A DNA stretch of 64,000 nt from an uncultured Clostridia bacterium (GTDB lineage: Bacteria > Bacillota > Clostridia > Lachnospirales > Anaerotignaceae), in NCBI GenBank assembly GCA_902477755.1, contig CABSIK010000006.1, positions 1-64,000 on the forward strand. Reading direction: 5' to 3'. The notes below the pieces were generated by a model, which worked only from the letters and a program-made list of their open reading frames with translations, did no database searches and was not told where the DNA came from. Below, in pieces: positions 8,540 to 17,718 of this stretch (positions are counted from its first letter, which is position 1; each line of letters opens with the position of its first letter). Position numbers and translations under genes: made by a program.

Positions 8540-9904
8540 TTATTTCAGGAAGTTTTCTCCGATTTTGTATACATCCCCTGCGCCTACAGTCATAAGCAGG
8601 TCACCATCTTTGCAGTGTTCTCGCAGATATGCCTCGATGGCTGCAAAATCGCCTACATAACGGGCAGATTTGCCAGTCTGGGCAATGCGTTCTGCCAGCT
8701 GTGCTGCGCTGACGGTGCCGTCATCTGTTTCTCTGGCAGCGAAAATGTCCGCAATGATGACTTCATCCGCGTCACCGAAGGCTTCTCCGAATTCATCAAA
8801 GAGGAAACGGGTACGGGAGAAAGTATGAGGCTGGAACACACACCATGTGGTGTTGTGCTGCACATTCTGTGCTGCTGCAAGGGCTGCTTTGATTTCTGTG
8901 GGATGGTGAGCATAGTCGTCGATGACAGTGATGCCGTCTTTTTTCCCTTTCAGCTGGAAACGGCGTTCTGTACCGGTGTAGTGGTGCAGACCTTTCACGC
9001 AGTCCTCAGGCGCTGCTCCAAGGAAAGCAGATGCCGCAATGGCAGCCAGTGCGTTGGTGATGTTGTGTTCCCCGGGAATATGCAGATGTATGGTGGTGAA
9101 AAATGCGCCGTTGTGGTATACGTCAAAGCTGTTTCTGCCGTCAGCTTCGTGAACGATGTTTTCTGCACGCCAGTTTGCTTTTTCGCTGAGACCGAATGTT
9201 TCCACATGACAGGTCAAGCCGTCTGTCAGTTCTTCCACATTGTCGATCTTTTCGGAAATCACCAGCAGACCATTGTTAGGTACTCGCTGGGCAAAAGCGT
9301 GGAAAGAACGGCGGATGTTTTCCAGTGTTTTGAAATAATCCAGATGGTCGCTTTCTACATTTAGAATGATAGCCACAAATGGATTGAACTGCAAAAAGCT
9401 GTCAAAGTACTCGCAGGCTTCCGCTACAAAATAGGGGGAGCCGCCGATGCGCAGATTGCTGCCGATGGTGGGCAGGATGCCGCCTACGGTGATGGTAGGG
9501 TCTTTTTCCGCTGCCAGCAGGATTTCAGAAACCATGGATGTGGTGGTGGTTTTGCCATGGGTGCCGGATACGGCTACAGAATCATGGTATTCATCCATGA
9601 TCTGTCCCAGCAGATGGGCACGGTCTGTAACACGGATGCCTTTTTCGTGAGCTGCACGCAGTTCCGGATTGTCATCATGGATGGCTGCGGTGTAAACCAC
9701 CAGTGTGATGTCATCAGTGATATTTTCTGCACGATGTCCGAAGTTGATGTGGATACCCAGACTTTGCAGATGCTTGGTGACGGCTGTTTCCTTTACGTCG
9801 GTGCCGGATACTTTATGCCCACGGCTGGCAAGGATTTCTGCCAGACCGGACATGCTGATGCCGCCGATGCCGATAAAATAAATATGTTCTTTTGTTTGTG
9901 TCAT
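8540..9904 (-). CDS. murC: UDP-N-acetylmuramate--L-alanine ligase
   Basis: MurC (454 residues) adds L-Ala to UDP-MurNAc with ATP in the cytoplasm. The N-terminal Rossmann motif FIGIGGISMSGLA is at residues 10-22. The ATP-binding loop GTHGKTTTTSM is at 114-124. The central-domain NVESDHLDYF and C-terminal DDYAHHPTEI motifs are also present, and the length is normal. The start is preceded by GAGGCGG on the minus strand. It is transcribed alone, divergent from glgC, from a sigma-A-like promoter at 9975-10003. Confidence 0.96.
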   Translation of the reverse strand: MTQTKEHIYFIGIGGISMSGLAEILASRGHKVSGTDVKETAVTKHLQSLGIHINFGHRAENITDDITLVVYTAAIHDDNPELRAAHEKGIRVTDRAHLLGQIMDEYHDSVAVSGTHGKTTTTSMVSEILLAAEKDPTITVGGILPTIGSNLRIGGSPYFVAEACEYFDSFLQFNPFVAIILNVESDHLDYFKTLENIRRSFHAFAQRVPNNGLLVISEKIDNVEELTDGLTCHVETFGLSEKANWRAENIVHEADGRNSFDVYHNGAFFTTIHLHIPGEHNITNALAAIAASAFLGAAPEDCVKGLHHYTGTERRFQLKGKKDGITVIDDYAHHPTEIKAALAAAQNVQHNTTWCVFQPHTFSRTRFLFDEFGEAFGDADEVIIADIFAARETDDGTVSAAQLAERIAQTGKSARYVGDFAAIEAYLREHCKDGDLLMTVGAGDVYKIGENFLK

Positions 9905-9974
9905 AATCTACCGCCTCTATCGAATTTTATGGATTTGTCAAATTACACAGAATTTCGATTTTATATTGGATTCC

Positions 9975-10003
9975 ATTATAGTATACCAGCGAGGGAATGG
10001 CAA
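9975..10003 (-). promoter_or_regulatory. Sigma-A-like promoter of murC
   Basis: On the minus strand TTGCCA and TATAAT are spaced by 17 bp. The -10 box is about 70 bp from the murC start. The 329-bp murC/glgC intergenic region holds this promoter, the glgC promoter and hairpin, and otherwise AT-rich sequence. Confidence 0.6.
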
Positions 10004-10141
10004 TTCTTTTGGTTTGCTTTTCTATATTTTATACAGTTTTTTTTGTAAATATTATAGATTTTACAACTTTTTGGAATTGCAATAGCATAAATGTTCATTT
10101 TTTTTTAGCGAAAAATCATGAAAATTCATATATTGTGTGTG

Positions 10142-10170
10142 TTTCTTTTGGATAGATACTATGTTATAAT
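10142..10170 (+). promoter_or_regulatory. Probable glgC promoter
   Basis: A perfect TATAAT lies at 10165-10170. A poor TTTCTT at 10142-10147 sits 17 bp upstream as the best -35 candidate. Confidence 0.45.
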
Positions 10171-10175
10171 GGGCT

Positions 10176-10211
10176 TGTATCCTTGTATATACATGTGTAC
10201 AAGGATGTACA
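10176..10211 (+). promoter_or_regulatory. Inverted repeat at the 5' end of the glgC transcript
   Basis: TCCTTGTA (10180-10187) and TACAAGGA (10198-10205) form a perfect eight-base-pair arm around a ten-base loop. Outer TGTA/TACA bases extend it. With the TATAAT at 10165, transcription would begin at about 10177, putting the hairpin at the very 5' end of the mRNA or making it an operator just downstream of the promoter. Confidence 0.5.
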
Positions 10212-10233
10212 TAATAAGCAAGGGGTTGGTAAT

Positions 10234-11508
10234 ATGCGTAAAAAAGAGATGATCGCAATGCTTTTAGCGGGCGGACAAGGCAGCCGCCTGGGGATTCTCA
10301 CACGGAAAGTTGCGAAACCTGCTGTGACTTACGGCGGCAGATTCCGTATCATCGACTTTCCGCTTAGTAACTGTATCAATTCCGGCGTGGATACCGTGGG
10401 CGTTTTGACCCAGTATCAGCCGCTGCGTCTGAATCAGCACATCGGCATCGGTATTCCCTGGGATCTGGACAAGAAAAACGGCGGTGTAACCATTCTGGCG
10501 CCTCATGTCAAAGGCGGAGATTCCGGAGAATGGTTCATGGGGACCGCCAATGCTATCTATCAGAATATCGACTTTATCGACAGCAATAATCCGGAATATG
10601 TACTCATCCTTTCTGGTGACCACATCTACAAAATGGACTATTCCCAGATGCTGCGCTTCCACAAGGAAAAAGGCGCGGCAGCAACCATCGCCGTTTTGGA
10701 AGTGCCCATGGAAGAAGCAAGCCGCTTCGGTATCATGAACACAGAAGATGACGACAAGATCTATGAATTCGAAGAAAAACCCAAAAATCCAAAGAGCAAT
10801 CTGGCATCCATGGGGATTTATATCTTCACATGGAGCAGACTGCGTGAAGCGCTGATCGAGGATAATGCCATCCATGCCGACAGCGATTTTGGGAAACACA
10901 TCATTCCCAAAATGCTGGAAGAAGGCCAGACCCTCTACGCTTACCGCTTCCGTGGATATTGGAAGGATGTAGGCACCATCGAATCTTATTGGGAATCCAA
11001 TATGGAACTGATCAAGGCTCTGCCTGAATTCAATTTGTATGAAGATTTCTGGAAAATCTATACCAACAGCGACCATCAGCCGCCGCAGTATACAGCAGCC
11101 GGCGCCAAGGTAAAAGAATCTCTGGTCTCTGACGGCAGCGAGATCTACGGCGAAGTGCTTCATTCCGTTCTGGGGCCTGAAGTTGTGGTCAAAGCTGGCG
11201 CTGTGGTAAAAGATTCCATCATCATGGGCGGCACAGTCATTGAAGAAGGCTGTGTCATCGACCGCTGCATCATTGACGAAAACTGCAAGGTTGCAAAGAA
11301 CGTACAGATGGGCGTGGGCGAAAATATCCCCAACGAAACAAAACCCAATATCTACAACACAGGCATTACGGTTCTGGGCGCAAACACCAGCGTGCCGGAA
11401 GGTGTTGTCATTGGGAAAAACTGCGTGCTTTACGGCAATACCACAGCCGAGGATTATCTCGATGGTAAGCTGGAAAGCGGAAAATCTGTCATTCGGGAGG
11501 GGATTTAA
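10234..11508 (+). CDS. glgC: Glucose-1-phosphate adenylyltransferase, GlgC subunit
   Basis: The 424-residue protein makes ADP-glucose from glucose-1-phosphate and ATP, the committed step of glycogen synthesis. The start MRKKEMIAMLLAGGQGSRL places the nucleotide-binding loop at the N-terminus. An upstream in-frame ATG would lie within the hairpin and is disfavoured. The catalytic SGDHIYKMDY and sugar-binding EFEEKPKNPKSN motifs are present, and a left-handed beta-helix forms the C-terminal third. The stop is immediately followed by the glgD ATG, so the two subunits are coupled. No glycogen synthase lies in the window. Confidence 0.95.
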   Translation: MRKKEMIAMLLAGGQGSRLGILTRKVAKPAVTYGGRFRIIDFPLSNCINSGVDTVGVLTQYQPLRLNQHIGIGIPWDLDKKNGGVTILAPHVKGGDSGEWFMGTANAIYQNIDFIDSNNPEYVLILSGDHIYKMDYSQMLRFHKEKGAAATIAVLEVPMEEASRFGIMNTEDDDKIYEFEEKPKNPKSNLASMGIYIFTWSRLREALIEDNAIHADSDFGKHIIPKMLEEGQTLYAYRFRGYWKDVGTIESYWESNMELIKALPEFNLYEDFWKIYTNSDHQPPQYTAAGAKVKESLVSDGSEIYGEVLHSVLGPEVVVKAGAVVKDSIIMGGTVIEEGCVIDRCIIDENCKVAKNVQMGVGENIPNETKPNIYNTGITVLGANTSVPEGVVIGKNCVLYGNTTAEDYLDGKLESGKSVIREGI

Positions 11509-12627
11509 ATGAAAGCAATTGGGATTATTCTGGCAGGCGGTAACAACAATGGCCGTCTGGGCGTTCTGACAGAACATCGTGCTTCTGCGGCTCTGCCCAT
11601 CGGCAGCTGCTACCGTACTATTGACTTTACATTGAGCAACATGTCCAACAGCGGTATTGGGAAAGTAGCTGTATTGACACAGTACAACTCCCGTTCTCTC
11701 CGTGACCACCTGACATCTTCCAAATGGTGGGATTTCGGCAGAAAACAGGGGGGGTTGTTCGTATTCACACCCTATACCAGCAGCACAGGCAATGACTGGT
11801 TCCGCGGCACAGCGGACTCCATTTATCAGAATATGACATATCTGCATCGCAGCAATGAAGAATACGTCATCATTGCTTCTGGTGATTCTGTATATAAAAT
11901 GGATTATCGTGATGTTTTGCAGTATCATATTGACAAAGGTGCGGACATCACTGTTGTTTATCAGAATATGGAAGGCAAAGACCTGACTCATTTCGGTATC
12001 ATGCAGATGGATGAAAACAAACGTCTGCTGGGCTTTGAAGAAAAACCCGAACAGGCACAGACCACATCCGCATCTTTGGGGATCTATGTGATTTCCAGAA
12101 ATCTGCTGATCTCTCTGCTGCAGGAGGTGGTGCCTCAGGGCGGCTATGGTCTGGTAAAAGACATCATTATTCCTTACAGCAAGAAGCTCAACATTTTCGG
12201 CTATGAGTTTGACGGCTACTGGAGTAACATTGGGACTGGTATCCATGGGTACTTTGAAACCAACATGGACTTCCTGAAAAAAGAAGTGCGCGATATCTTT
12301 GTGAATCGGTATCCTTATATTGAAACAAAACCCAAGGACGAACCACCTGCAAAATACAACGCAGGGGCAGACGTTACCGACAGTATCGTCGGCAGCGGTG
12401 CGATTTTTAACGGCACTGTGGAACACTGCGTGGTATTCCGTAAGGTTTATATTGACGAAGGTGCAGTGGTACGCAATTGTATTTTGATGGAAGGTGTTCG
12501 CATCGGCAAAAACTGTGTCGTAGAAAATGCGATTCTGGATAAGGAAGTTTCTATTTCCGAAGGCCAGAAAGTCATCGGCAAATCTTCCGAAGAACCTATT
12601 ATTCTGAAAAAAGGAACAAAACTTTGA
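11509..12627 (+). CDS. glgD: Glucose-1-phosphate adenylyltransferase subunit GlgD
   Basis: The 372-residue protein is a GlgC paralogue. The N-terminal loop is altered to ILAGGNNNGRLG, and the usual GDH motif of the active site is replaced by SGDSVYKMDY. These are typical changes of the GlgD regulatory subunit. It keeps the FEEKPEQAQT region and a shorter C-terminal beta-helix. In Bacillus-type systems GlgC and GlgD form a heterotetramer in which GlgD raises activity. Its ATG directly abuts the glgC stop codon, which suggests strict coupling. Confidence 0.93.
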   Translation: MKAIGIILAGGNNNGRLGVLTEHRASAALPIGSCYRTIDFTLSNMSNSGIGKVAVLTQYNSRSLRDHLTSSKWWDFGRKQGGLFVFTPYTSSTGNDWFRGTADSIYQNMTYLHRSNEEYVIIASGDSVYKMDYRDVLQYHIDKGADITVVYQNMEGKDLTHFGIMQMDENKRLLGFEEKPEQAQTTSASLGIYVISRNLLISLLQEVVPQGGYGLVKDIIIPYSKKLNIFGYEFDGYWSNIGTGIHGYFETNMDFLKKEVRDIFVNRYPYIETKPKDEPPAKYNAGADVTDSIVGSGAIFNGTVEHCVVFRKVYIDEGAVVRNCILMEGVRIGKNCVVENAILDKEVSISEGQKVIGKSSEEPIILKKGTKL

Positions 12628-12829
12628 TTCTTACATAAAATAAAAAGGCGGTCGCTTTCAGAAGTGCAGTGAAGAAAAATTCCTGCGCAGGCTGGGGGCG
12701 GCTGCTGTTTTTTCGTGGAAAATACAAAGTGCCCTTTCCCAGAAGTACAAATGTATTTTGTATACTGTTTTTTGTGAAAAAGGTATATTGCTTTTTGTGG
12801 CGAAAAATGAGAAAATGATACATAGTAAT

Positions 12830-12853
12830 AAAAAGGGGGATTACCCCCTTTTT
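12830..12853. terminator. Perfect hairpin upstream of glmU
   Basis: AAAAAGGGGG, loop ATTA, then CCCCCTTTTT. The symmetry allows termination in either direction. It separates glgCD from glmU. The rest of the 279-bp gap holds no convincing gene. Confidence 0.8.
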
Positions 12854-12906
12854 CAATGGGAATTTATAAGATGCGAAAATGGGGCATGTTGCGAGAGGAG
12901 AAAATT

Positions 12907-14283
12907 ATGGAAAATCTGAAAGCAATCATTTTGGCAGCGGGAGAAGGCACCCGTATGAAATCCAAGAAACCGAAAGTACTCCATGAGATCATGAACAAAT
13001 CCATGGTGGAGTATGTCATTGACACAGCAAAAGACAGCGGCGCGGAGGCCGTATGCGTTGTGGTGGGCCATCTGGCAGAACAGGTGCAGGCAGCCATCCA
13101 GCGTGAAGATGTGTCTTTTGCCCTTCAGACAGAACGCAAAGGCACAGGCCATGCGGTGAAAATGGCTGGTGATTTCATCGAGGATGACAAGGATATGCTG
13201 ATCCTGTACGGGGATACACCGCTGATCACAGGGGAAACACTGAAAGGCGTTATCGAGGAGCATCGCGCGAAAGAAAATGCTGTAACCGTAGTATCTGCTA
13301 TGGTGGACGATCCTACAGGCTACGGCCGTATCATCCGTGATGAAGCAGGCAATTTTATTAAGAGTGTAGAACACAAGGACGCTTCCGATGCGGAACGTGC
13401 AGTCAAAGAAATCAATACAGGCATTTATGTATTCCGCGGTGCAGATTTGAAAAACGCTTTGGGCAGACTGAACAACAACAACGCCCAGGGAGAATACTAT
13501 CTGCCTGATTGTCTGGAAATCCTGCTGGGCGACGGCAAAAACGTAGGCGCATACACAGCAGCGGACGAAAGCGAATTTTTCGGCGTAAACTCCCGTGTAC
13601 AGCTGGCAGAAGCAGCTGCCATCCTGAAACGCCGCATCAACCGCAGACACATGGAAAACGGTGTTACCATCGTTGATCCTGAACAGACATATATCGGCAG
13701 CGATGTACAGATCGGCAGAGATACTGTGATTCTGCCCGGCTGTGTTATCGAAGGCAAGACAAGCATTGGTGAAGACTGTGAAATTGGGCCTAATTCCCGT
13801 CTGACAGACATGGAACTGGCAGATGGCGTGAAATTCCAGACCTCCACAGGACTGGAATCTTCCATCGGCAGCGGCACCACCGTTGGCCCTTTTGCATATA
13901 TCCGTCCCAACTGCCACATTGGCAACAATGTAAAAGTTGGGGACTTCGTAGAAGTGAAAAATTCTAATATCGGCAATGGCACCAAGATTCCGCACCTGTC
14001 CTATGTGGGCGACACAGACGCAGGCGAAAAGATCAATTTCGGCTGCGGCAGCATTATGGTCAACTACGATGGGGAGAAGAAACACAGAACCACCATCCAT
14101 GACCATGTATTCGTTGGCTGCAATGTAAACCTGGTGGCACCTGTTACCATCGAAAAAGATTCTTACATTGCTGCAGGCTCCACCATCACCAGAGATGTGC
14201 CTGAGGACGTTCTGGCAGTTGCCAGAGCAAGACAGACCATCATCAAAGGATGGAAGGCAAAACGGGTGCAAAAGAAATCATAA
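12907..14283 (+). CDS. glmU: Bifunctional GlmU: GlcN-1-P acetyltransferase / GlcNAc-1-P uridyltransferase
   Basis: The 458-residue protein makes UDP-GlcNAc, feeding MurA and other envelope pathways. The start at 12907 follows GAGAGGAG by six bases. The N-terminal uridyltransferase domain begins LKAIILAAGEGTRMKSKKPK. From about residue 250 there is a left-handed beta-helix acetyltransferase domain, with the PHLSYVGDTDAGEKINFG and MVNYDGEKKHRT motifs of the active site. The length is standard. prs follows, in the order glmU-prs known across Firmicutes. Confidence 0.96.
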   Translation: MENLKAIILAAGEGTRMKSKKPKVLHEIMNKSMVEYVIDTAKDSGAEAVCVVVGHLAEQVQAAIQREDVSFALQTERKGTGHAVKMAGDFIEDDKDMLILYGDTPLITGETLKGVIEEHRAKENAVTVVSAMVDDPTGYGRIIRDEAGNFIKSVEHKDASDAERAVKEINTGIYVFRGADLKNALGRLNNNNAQGEYYLPDCLEILLGDGKNVGAYTAADESEFFGVNSRVQLAEAAAILKRRINRRHMENGVTIVDPEQTYIGSDVQIGRDTVILPGCVIEGKTSIGEDCEIGPNSRLTDMELADGVKFQTSTGLESSIGSGTTVGPFAYIRPNCHIGNNVKVGDFVEVKNSNIGNGTKIPHLSYVGDTDAGEKINFGCGSIMVNYDGEKKHRTTIHDHVFVGCNVNLVAPVTIEKDSYIAAGSTITRDVPEDVLAVARARQTIIKGWKAKRVQKKS

Positions 14284-14305
14284 AATCTGTCGATTTGTGT
14301 TGAAA

Positions 14306-14334
14306 TTGACAGAAGATAGGTGTAACATTATAAT
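14306..14334 (+). promoter_or_regulatory. Consensus sigma-A promoter of prs
   Basis: TTGACA (14306-14311) and TATAAT (14329-14334) match consensus perfectly with 17-bp spacing. It indicates strong, separate transcription of prs although the gene follows glmU. Confidence 0.9.
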
Positions 14335-14399
14335 ATAGCGACGTATGCTATTGCAAAGGCAGAAAACGTTCAAGAGTACAAAGTAGGGGGATACCAAAC

Positions 14400-15359
14400 A
14401 TGATTTATTCAACCGGCAGTAATATCAAAGTATTTGCCTGTAATTCCAACCGTGATCTGGCAGAATCCATTGCTAAGAAGCTGGGTCTGAAGTTGGGCGA
14501 CGCAGAAGTGGAAAAATTCAGCGACGGCGAAATTTCCGTTAAAATCAACGAAACCATCCGTGGCGCTGACGTGTTCATCATCCAGTCCACTTCTTATCCT
14601 GTAAACGACAACCTGATGGAACTGCTGATCATGATCGATGCTATGAAACGTGCATCCGCAGGCAGAATCACAGCTGTTATGCCTTATTACGGCTACGCAA
14701 GACAGGATAGAAAAGCAAGAGCAAGAGATCCCATCAGTGCAAAACTGGTTGCAAACATTCTGACAAGCGCTGGCGCAAACCGTGTGCTGACAATGGACCT
14801 GCACTGTGCGCAGATCCAGGGCTTCTTCGATATTCCTGTAGATAACCTGGTAGGCAGCCCTCTGCTGACTGGTTTCTATGAAAAGAAATATGGCGAAGAT
14901 CTGAAAAACTTTGTTGCAGTTTCTCCTGACCTGGGCAGCGTAACAAGAACAAGAGCATTCGCAGAAAGACTGAACATTCCTCTGGCAATCATCGACAAAC
15001 GCAGACCCAAAGCAAATGTCAGCGAAATCATGAACATCATCGGTGATGTCAAAGGCAAAAAAGTTATTCTGGTAGACGATATGATCGACACAGCAGGCAC
15101 AATCACAAACGCAGCAAATGCTCTGAAAGAAAGAGGTGCTGTGGAAGTAGACGCATGCTGCACACACGCTGTACTGAGCGGCCCTGCTATCCAGAGAATC
15201 CAGGATTCCGCTATCACAGAACTGCTGGTACTGGATACCATCGAACTGCCTGAAGACAAGAAGATCGACAAGATCACTTCCGTATCTGTAGACGATCTGT
15301 TCGCAAACGCTATCAAATGCATCCACGAAGGCGTTTCCATTTCTCAGCTGTTCGACTAA
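14400..15359 (+). CDS. prs: Ribose-phosphate pyrophosphokinase
   Basis: The 319-residue enzyme makes PRPP from ribose-5-phosphate and ATP, for nucleotide, His, Trp and NAD synthesis. The PRPP/ATP motifs are intact: YYGYARQDRKARARDPI, the DLHCAQIQGFFDIPVDNL metal/flexible-loop region, and VDDMIDTAGTI, the PRPP-binding loop. The start follows AGGGGG. Codon use is strongly biased towards a small preferred set (CTG, AAC, AAA, ATC), as for highly expressed genes, in line with its consensus promoter. A terminator follows. Confidence 0.97.
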   Translation: MIYSTGSNIKVFACNSNRDLAESIAKKLGLKLGDAEVEKFSDGEISVKINETIRGADVFIIQSTSYPVNDNLMELLIMIDAMKRASAGRITAVMPYYGYARQDRKARARDPISAKLVANILTSAGANRVLTMDLHCAQIQGFFDIPVDNLVGSPLLTGFYEKKYGEDLKNFVAVSPDLGSVTRTRAFAERLNIPLAIIDKRRPKANVSEIMNIIGDVKGKKVILVDDMIDTAGTITNAANALKERGAVEVDACCTHAVLSGPAIQRIQDSAITELLVLDTIELPEDKKIDKITSVSVDDLFANAIKCIHEGVSISQLFD

Positions 15360-15400
15360 AAAACAGTTTTTTGTCAAAATCTGTAAACGAAAGTTACAAA

Positions 15401-15438
15401 ACCACTTTTGCGGTCTGTCCGCAAAGGTGGTTTTTTTA
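15401..15438 (+). terminator. Intrinsic terminator after prs
   Basis: ACCACTTTTGCGG and TCCGCAAAGGTGGT form a long stem with loop TCTG, followed by T7. The 453-bp gap from prs to ldhA holds this terminator, AT-rich sequence without a supported gene, and the ldhA promoter. Confidence 0.92.
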
Positions 15439-15671
15439 TATAAAAAGCAAAGGAAAGGCATGATTTTTCAAAAGCGCACAGGTCTGGAAAAATGGTAGAA
15501 AAGCTAGAAAAACTTCTGTTTTTTTCCAAAAAAACAGGTCTTTTGCAGCTAAAAGAATAAGAGGGGAATTATGTCCAAAAAACGCAAAAAGGCTCTGATG
15601 GAAACTATATGTTTTTTTGTATACACATAGAAAAAGGTATTGGCAAAACTTACAATTTTTCGGAAAGTCGG

Positions 15672-15700
15672 TTGACAAAATAAGTAAAATAGATTATATT
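15672..15700 (+). promoter_or_regulatory. Sigma-A promoter of the D-lactate dehydrogenase gene
   Basis: TTGACA at 15672-15677 and TATATT at 15695-15700 have 17-bp spacing. A TTGTTAAA sequence overlaps the -10 end. It resembles half of the Rex redox-repressor site (TTGTTAA-N4-TTAACAA), but the second half is not matched. Confidence 0.75.
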
Positions 15701-15812
15701 GTTAAAAACAAGACAAACGGGTGTGGCAAAATTTGATATTCAAAGGGTTTCATACATCCTGTTTGCTATCCATTTTCTACTATTACATCAAAATTTTAGG
15801 AGGAATTTAGAA

Positions 15813-16793
15813 ATGAAAATCGCATTTTTTGACACAAAATCCTACTGGAAAGACTCCTTCGGCCCCATGGCTGAAAAATACGGCTATGAAATCACATTCT
15901 TCAACGAAAGACTGACACCCGCTACAGCTCATCTGGCAGCAGGTCATGACGCTACATGCTCTTTCGTTAATGACGAAGTTCCTGCAGAAGTTATCCGTGA
16001 ACTGAAAGATCTGGGTATCAAAGTTCTGCTGCTGCGTTGCGCAGGCTTCGACAGCGTTGATCTGGCAGTTGCGAAAGAATGCGGTTTGCCTGTTCTGAGA
16101 GTACCTGCTTACTCTCCTCAGTCTGTAGCAGAACAGGGTGCAGCTCTGCTGATGGCTATCAACAGAAAATGCCACCTGTCCTATCAGAGAACAACTAAAT
16201 TCAACTTCGATATCGCTGGCCTGACAGGTATCGCTCTGTACGGCAAAACAGCTGGTATCATCGGTACAGGTAAAATCGGTCAGTGCATGATCGACATCCT
16301 GAAAGGTTTCGGCATGAACATCGTTGCTTACGATGCATTCCCCAACCCTAACCTGGGTCTGGAATATGTAACACTGGATGAACTGTATGCTCGTTCTGAT
16401 GTGATTTCCATCCACTGCCCTCTGATGCCTGCTACAAAACATATGATCAACAAAGAAGCTTTCGATAAGATGAAAGACGGCGTAATCTTCATCAACGTTG
16501 CTCGTGGCGGTCTGGTTGATTCCGAAGCGCTGGCTGATGCAGTAGAATCCGGCAAAGTTCGTGGCGTAGGTATGGACGTTTGCGAAGTTGAACATGAATA
16601 CTTCTTCGAAGACAGAAGCAACCTGGAAAAACACGATCCTACACTGGCAAGACTGCTGGCTAACGAAAACATCCTGATCTCTGGTCACCAGGCATTCCTG
16701 ACAGAAGAAGCTCTGGAACAGATGGCTAAAGTAACACTGGACAACGCAAAAGCTTTCCTGGCTGGCGAAGAACTGGTGAACGAAGTAAAATAA
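15813..16793 (+). CDS. ldhA: D-lactate dehydrogenase (D-2-hydroxyacid dehydrogenase family)
   Basis: The 326-residue enzyme would reduce pyruvate to D-lactate with NADH. The start follows TAGGAGG. The NAD-binding GIIGTGKIGQCM, the catalytic Arg in LLLRCAGFDSVD and in FINVARGGLVD, a Glu in the VCEVEHEYFFED region and the final His in ISGHQAFLT are all visible, as in D-LDH of the LdhA type. Codon use is very strongly biased (GGT, CTG, GCT, AAA), unlike most neighbours, suggesting high expression. It interrupts the common prs-pth order. Other D-2-hydroxyacid substrates cannot be excluded. Confidence 0.92.
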   Translation: MKIAFFDTKSYWKDSFGPMAEKYGYEITFFNERLTPATAHLAAGHDATCSFVNDEVPAEVIRELKDLGIKVLLLRCAGFDSVDLAVAKECGLPVLRVPAYSPQSVAEQGAALLMAINRKCHLSYQRTTKFNFDIAGLTGIALYGKTAGIIGTGKIGQCMIDILKGFGMNIVAYDAFPNPNLGLEYVTLDELYARSDVISIHCPLMPATKHMINKEAFDKMKDGVIFINVARGGLVDSEALADAVESGKVRGVGMDVCEVEHEYFFEDRSNLEKHDPTLARLLANENILISGHQAFLTEEALEQMAKVTLDNAKAFLAGEELVNEVK

Positions 16794-16833
16794 TTCCGAC
16801 TAAAATATATTCTTCCTGACGAAGGGGGGAGGA

Positions 16834-16868
16834 CGGGCAAGATCCGAAAGGGTCTTGCTCGTTTTTTT
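16834..16868 (+). terminator. Intrinsic terminator after ldhA
   Basis: CGGGCAAGATC pairs with GGTCTTGCTCG, followed by T7. It lies about 40 bp after the ldhA stop. Confidence 0.88.
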
Positions 16869-16913
16869 GCGCTTTTTTGCAGAAAAACAGCAGGATTTTT
16901 TCTCTCCAGCCTT

Positions 16914-16942
16914 TTGACGGCAAGCCAAAATTGTGGTATACT
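16914..16942 (+). promoter_or_regulatory. Sigma-A promoter of pth-mfd, with leader hairpin
   Basis: TTGACG (16914-16919) and TATACT (16937-16942) are 17 bp apart. Downstream, GCTCTAAT and ATTAGGGC (about 16970-17003) can pair in the leader. No known riboswitch was recognised. Confidence 0.75.
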
Positions 16943-17043
16943 TTCCGCAGTTATAAATCAGTACGAACAGCTCTAATCTCACCCCCTATGTGTTGAAATT
17001 AGGGCTTTGTGTCGTGTGGAAAAGAAACAAAAGGAGAGGAACT

Positions 17044-17718
17044 ATGGGACTTTTTGACCGTTTTAAAAATCAGGAGAAGGGACAGGAATTTTTCGTCATT
17101 GCAGGTCTGGGAAATCCCGGACGGGAATACGCGGAAACAAAGCATAATGTTGGTTTTTGTGTCATTGACCGACTGGCGGAGAAATATCATATTGATGTGA
17201 CCAAGTTTAAGCAAAAGGCGCTTATTGGGGATGGTACCATCAACGGAAAACGTGTGCTGTTGGTGAAACCCCAGACATTTATGAACCTCAGCGGTGAAAG
17301 CATTCGGGAAATCGTCAATTTCTACAAAATCCCTCAGGATCGTTTTGTGGTGATCTATGACGATACCTCCATGCCTGCTGGGCAGATTCGTTTGAGAGAA
17401 AAAGGCAGTCATGGCGGACATAACGGCATCCGCAACATCATCCAGCAGATGGGTACAGACGTATTTTATCGCATCAAAGTGGGTATCGGCGAAAAACCCA
17501 ACGGCTGGGATTTGGCGGATTATGTGCTGGCAAAATTCGACAAAGACACTATGCCTCTCATGGAAAGCGGCATGGACAAAGCAGTGGAAGCAGTGGAACT
17601 GATTCTTTCCCGTGGTATGGCAGACGCAATGAACCGCATGAACCAGCGTCCCAAAGCGCCTAAGCCCAAAAAAGAACCTCAGGAAAAGCCTGAGGGATCA
17701 AAAGAGGTGAAAGCATGA
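17044..17718 (+). CDS. pth: Peptidyl-tRNA hydrolase
   Basis: Pth (224 residues) releases peptides from peptidyl-tRNA that drops off ribosomes. After a 15-residue charged N-terminal extension come the core motifs FVIAGLGNPGREYAETKHNVGF (catalytic His), VKPQTFMNLSGES and DDTSMPAGQIRLREKGSHGGHNG. The C-terminus ends in a Lys/Pro/Glu-rich tail (APKPKKEPQEKPEG), so the protein is longer than the usual 185-195 residues at both ends. The start follows AAAGGAGAGG. The stop overlaps the mfd start by four bases (ATGA). This is the conserved pth-mfd pairing. Confidence 0.95.
   Translation: MGLFDRFKNQEKGQEFFVIAGLGNPGREYAETKHNVGFCVIDRLAEKYHIDVTKFKQKALIGDGTINGKRVLLVKPQTFMNLSGESIREIVNFYKIPQDRFVVIYDDTSMPAGQIRLREKGSHGGHNGIRNIIQQMGTDVFYRIKVGIGEKPNGWDLADYVLAKFDKDTMPLMESGMDKAVEAVELILSRGMADAMNRMNQRPKAPKPKKEPQEKPEGSKEVKA

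Noticed and set aside
10264..12426. A 720-codon open frame on the minus strand opposite glgC-glgD
   Set aside because: It lacks any recognisable motif, is rich in Cys, His and Phe as antisense frames are, and covers two certain genes on the plus strand.
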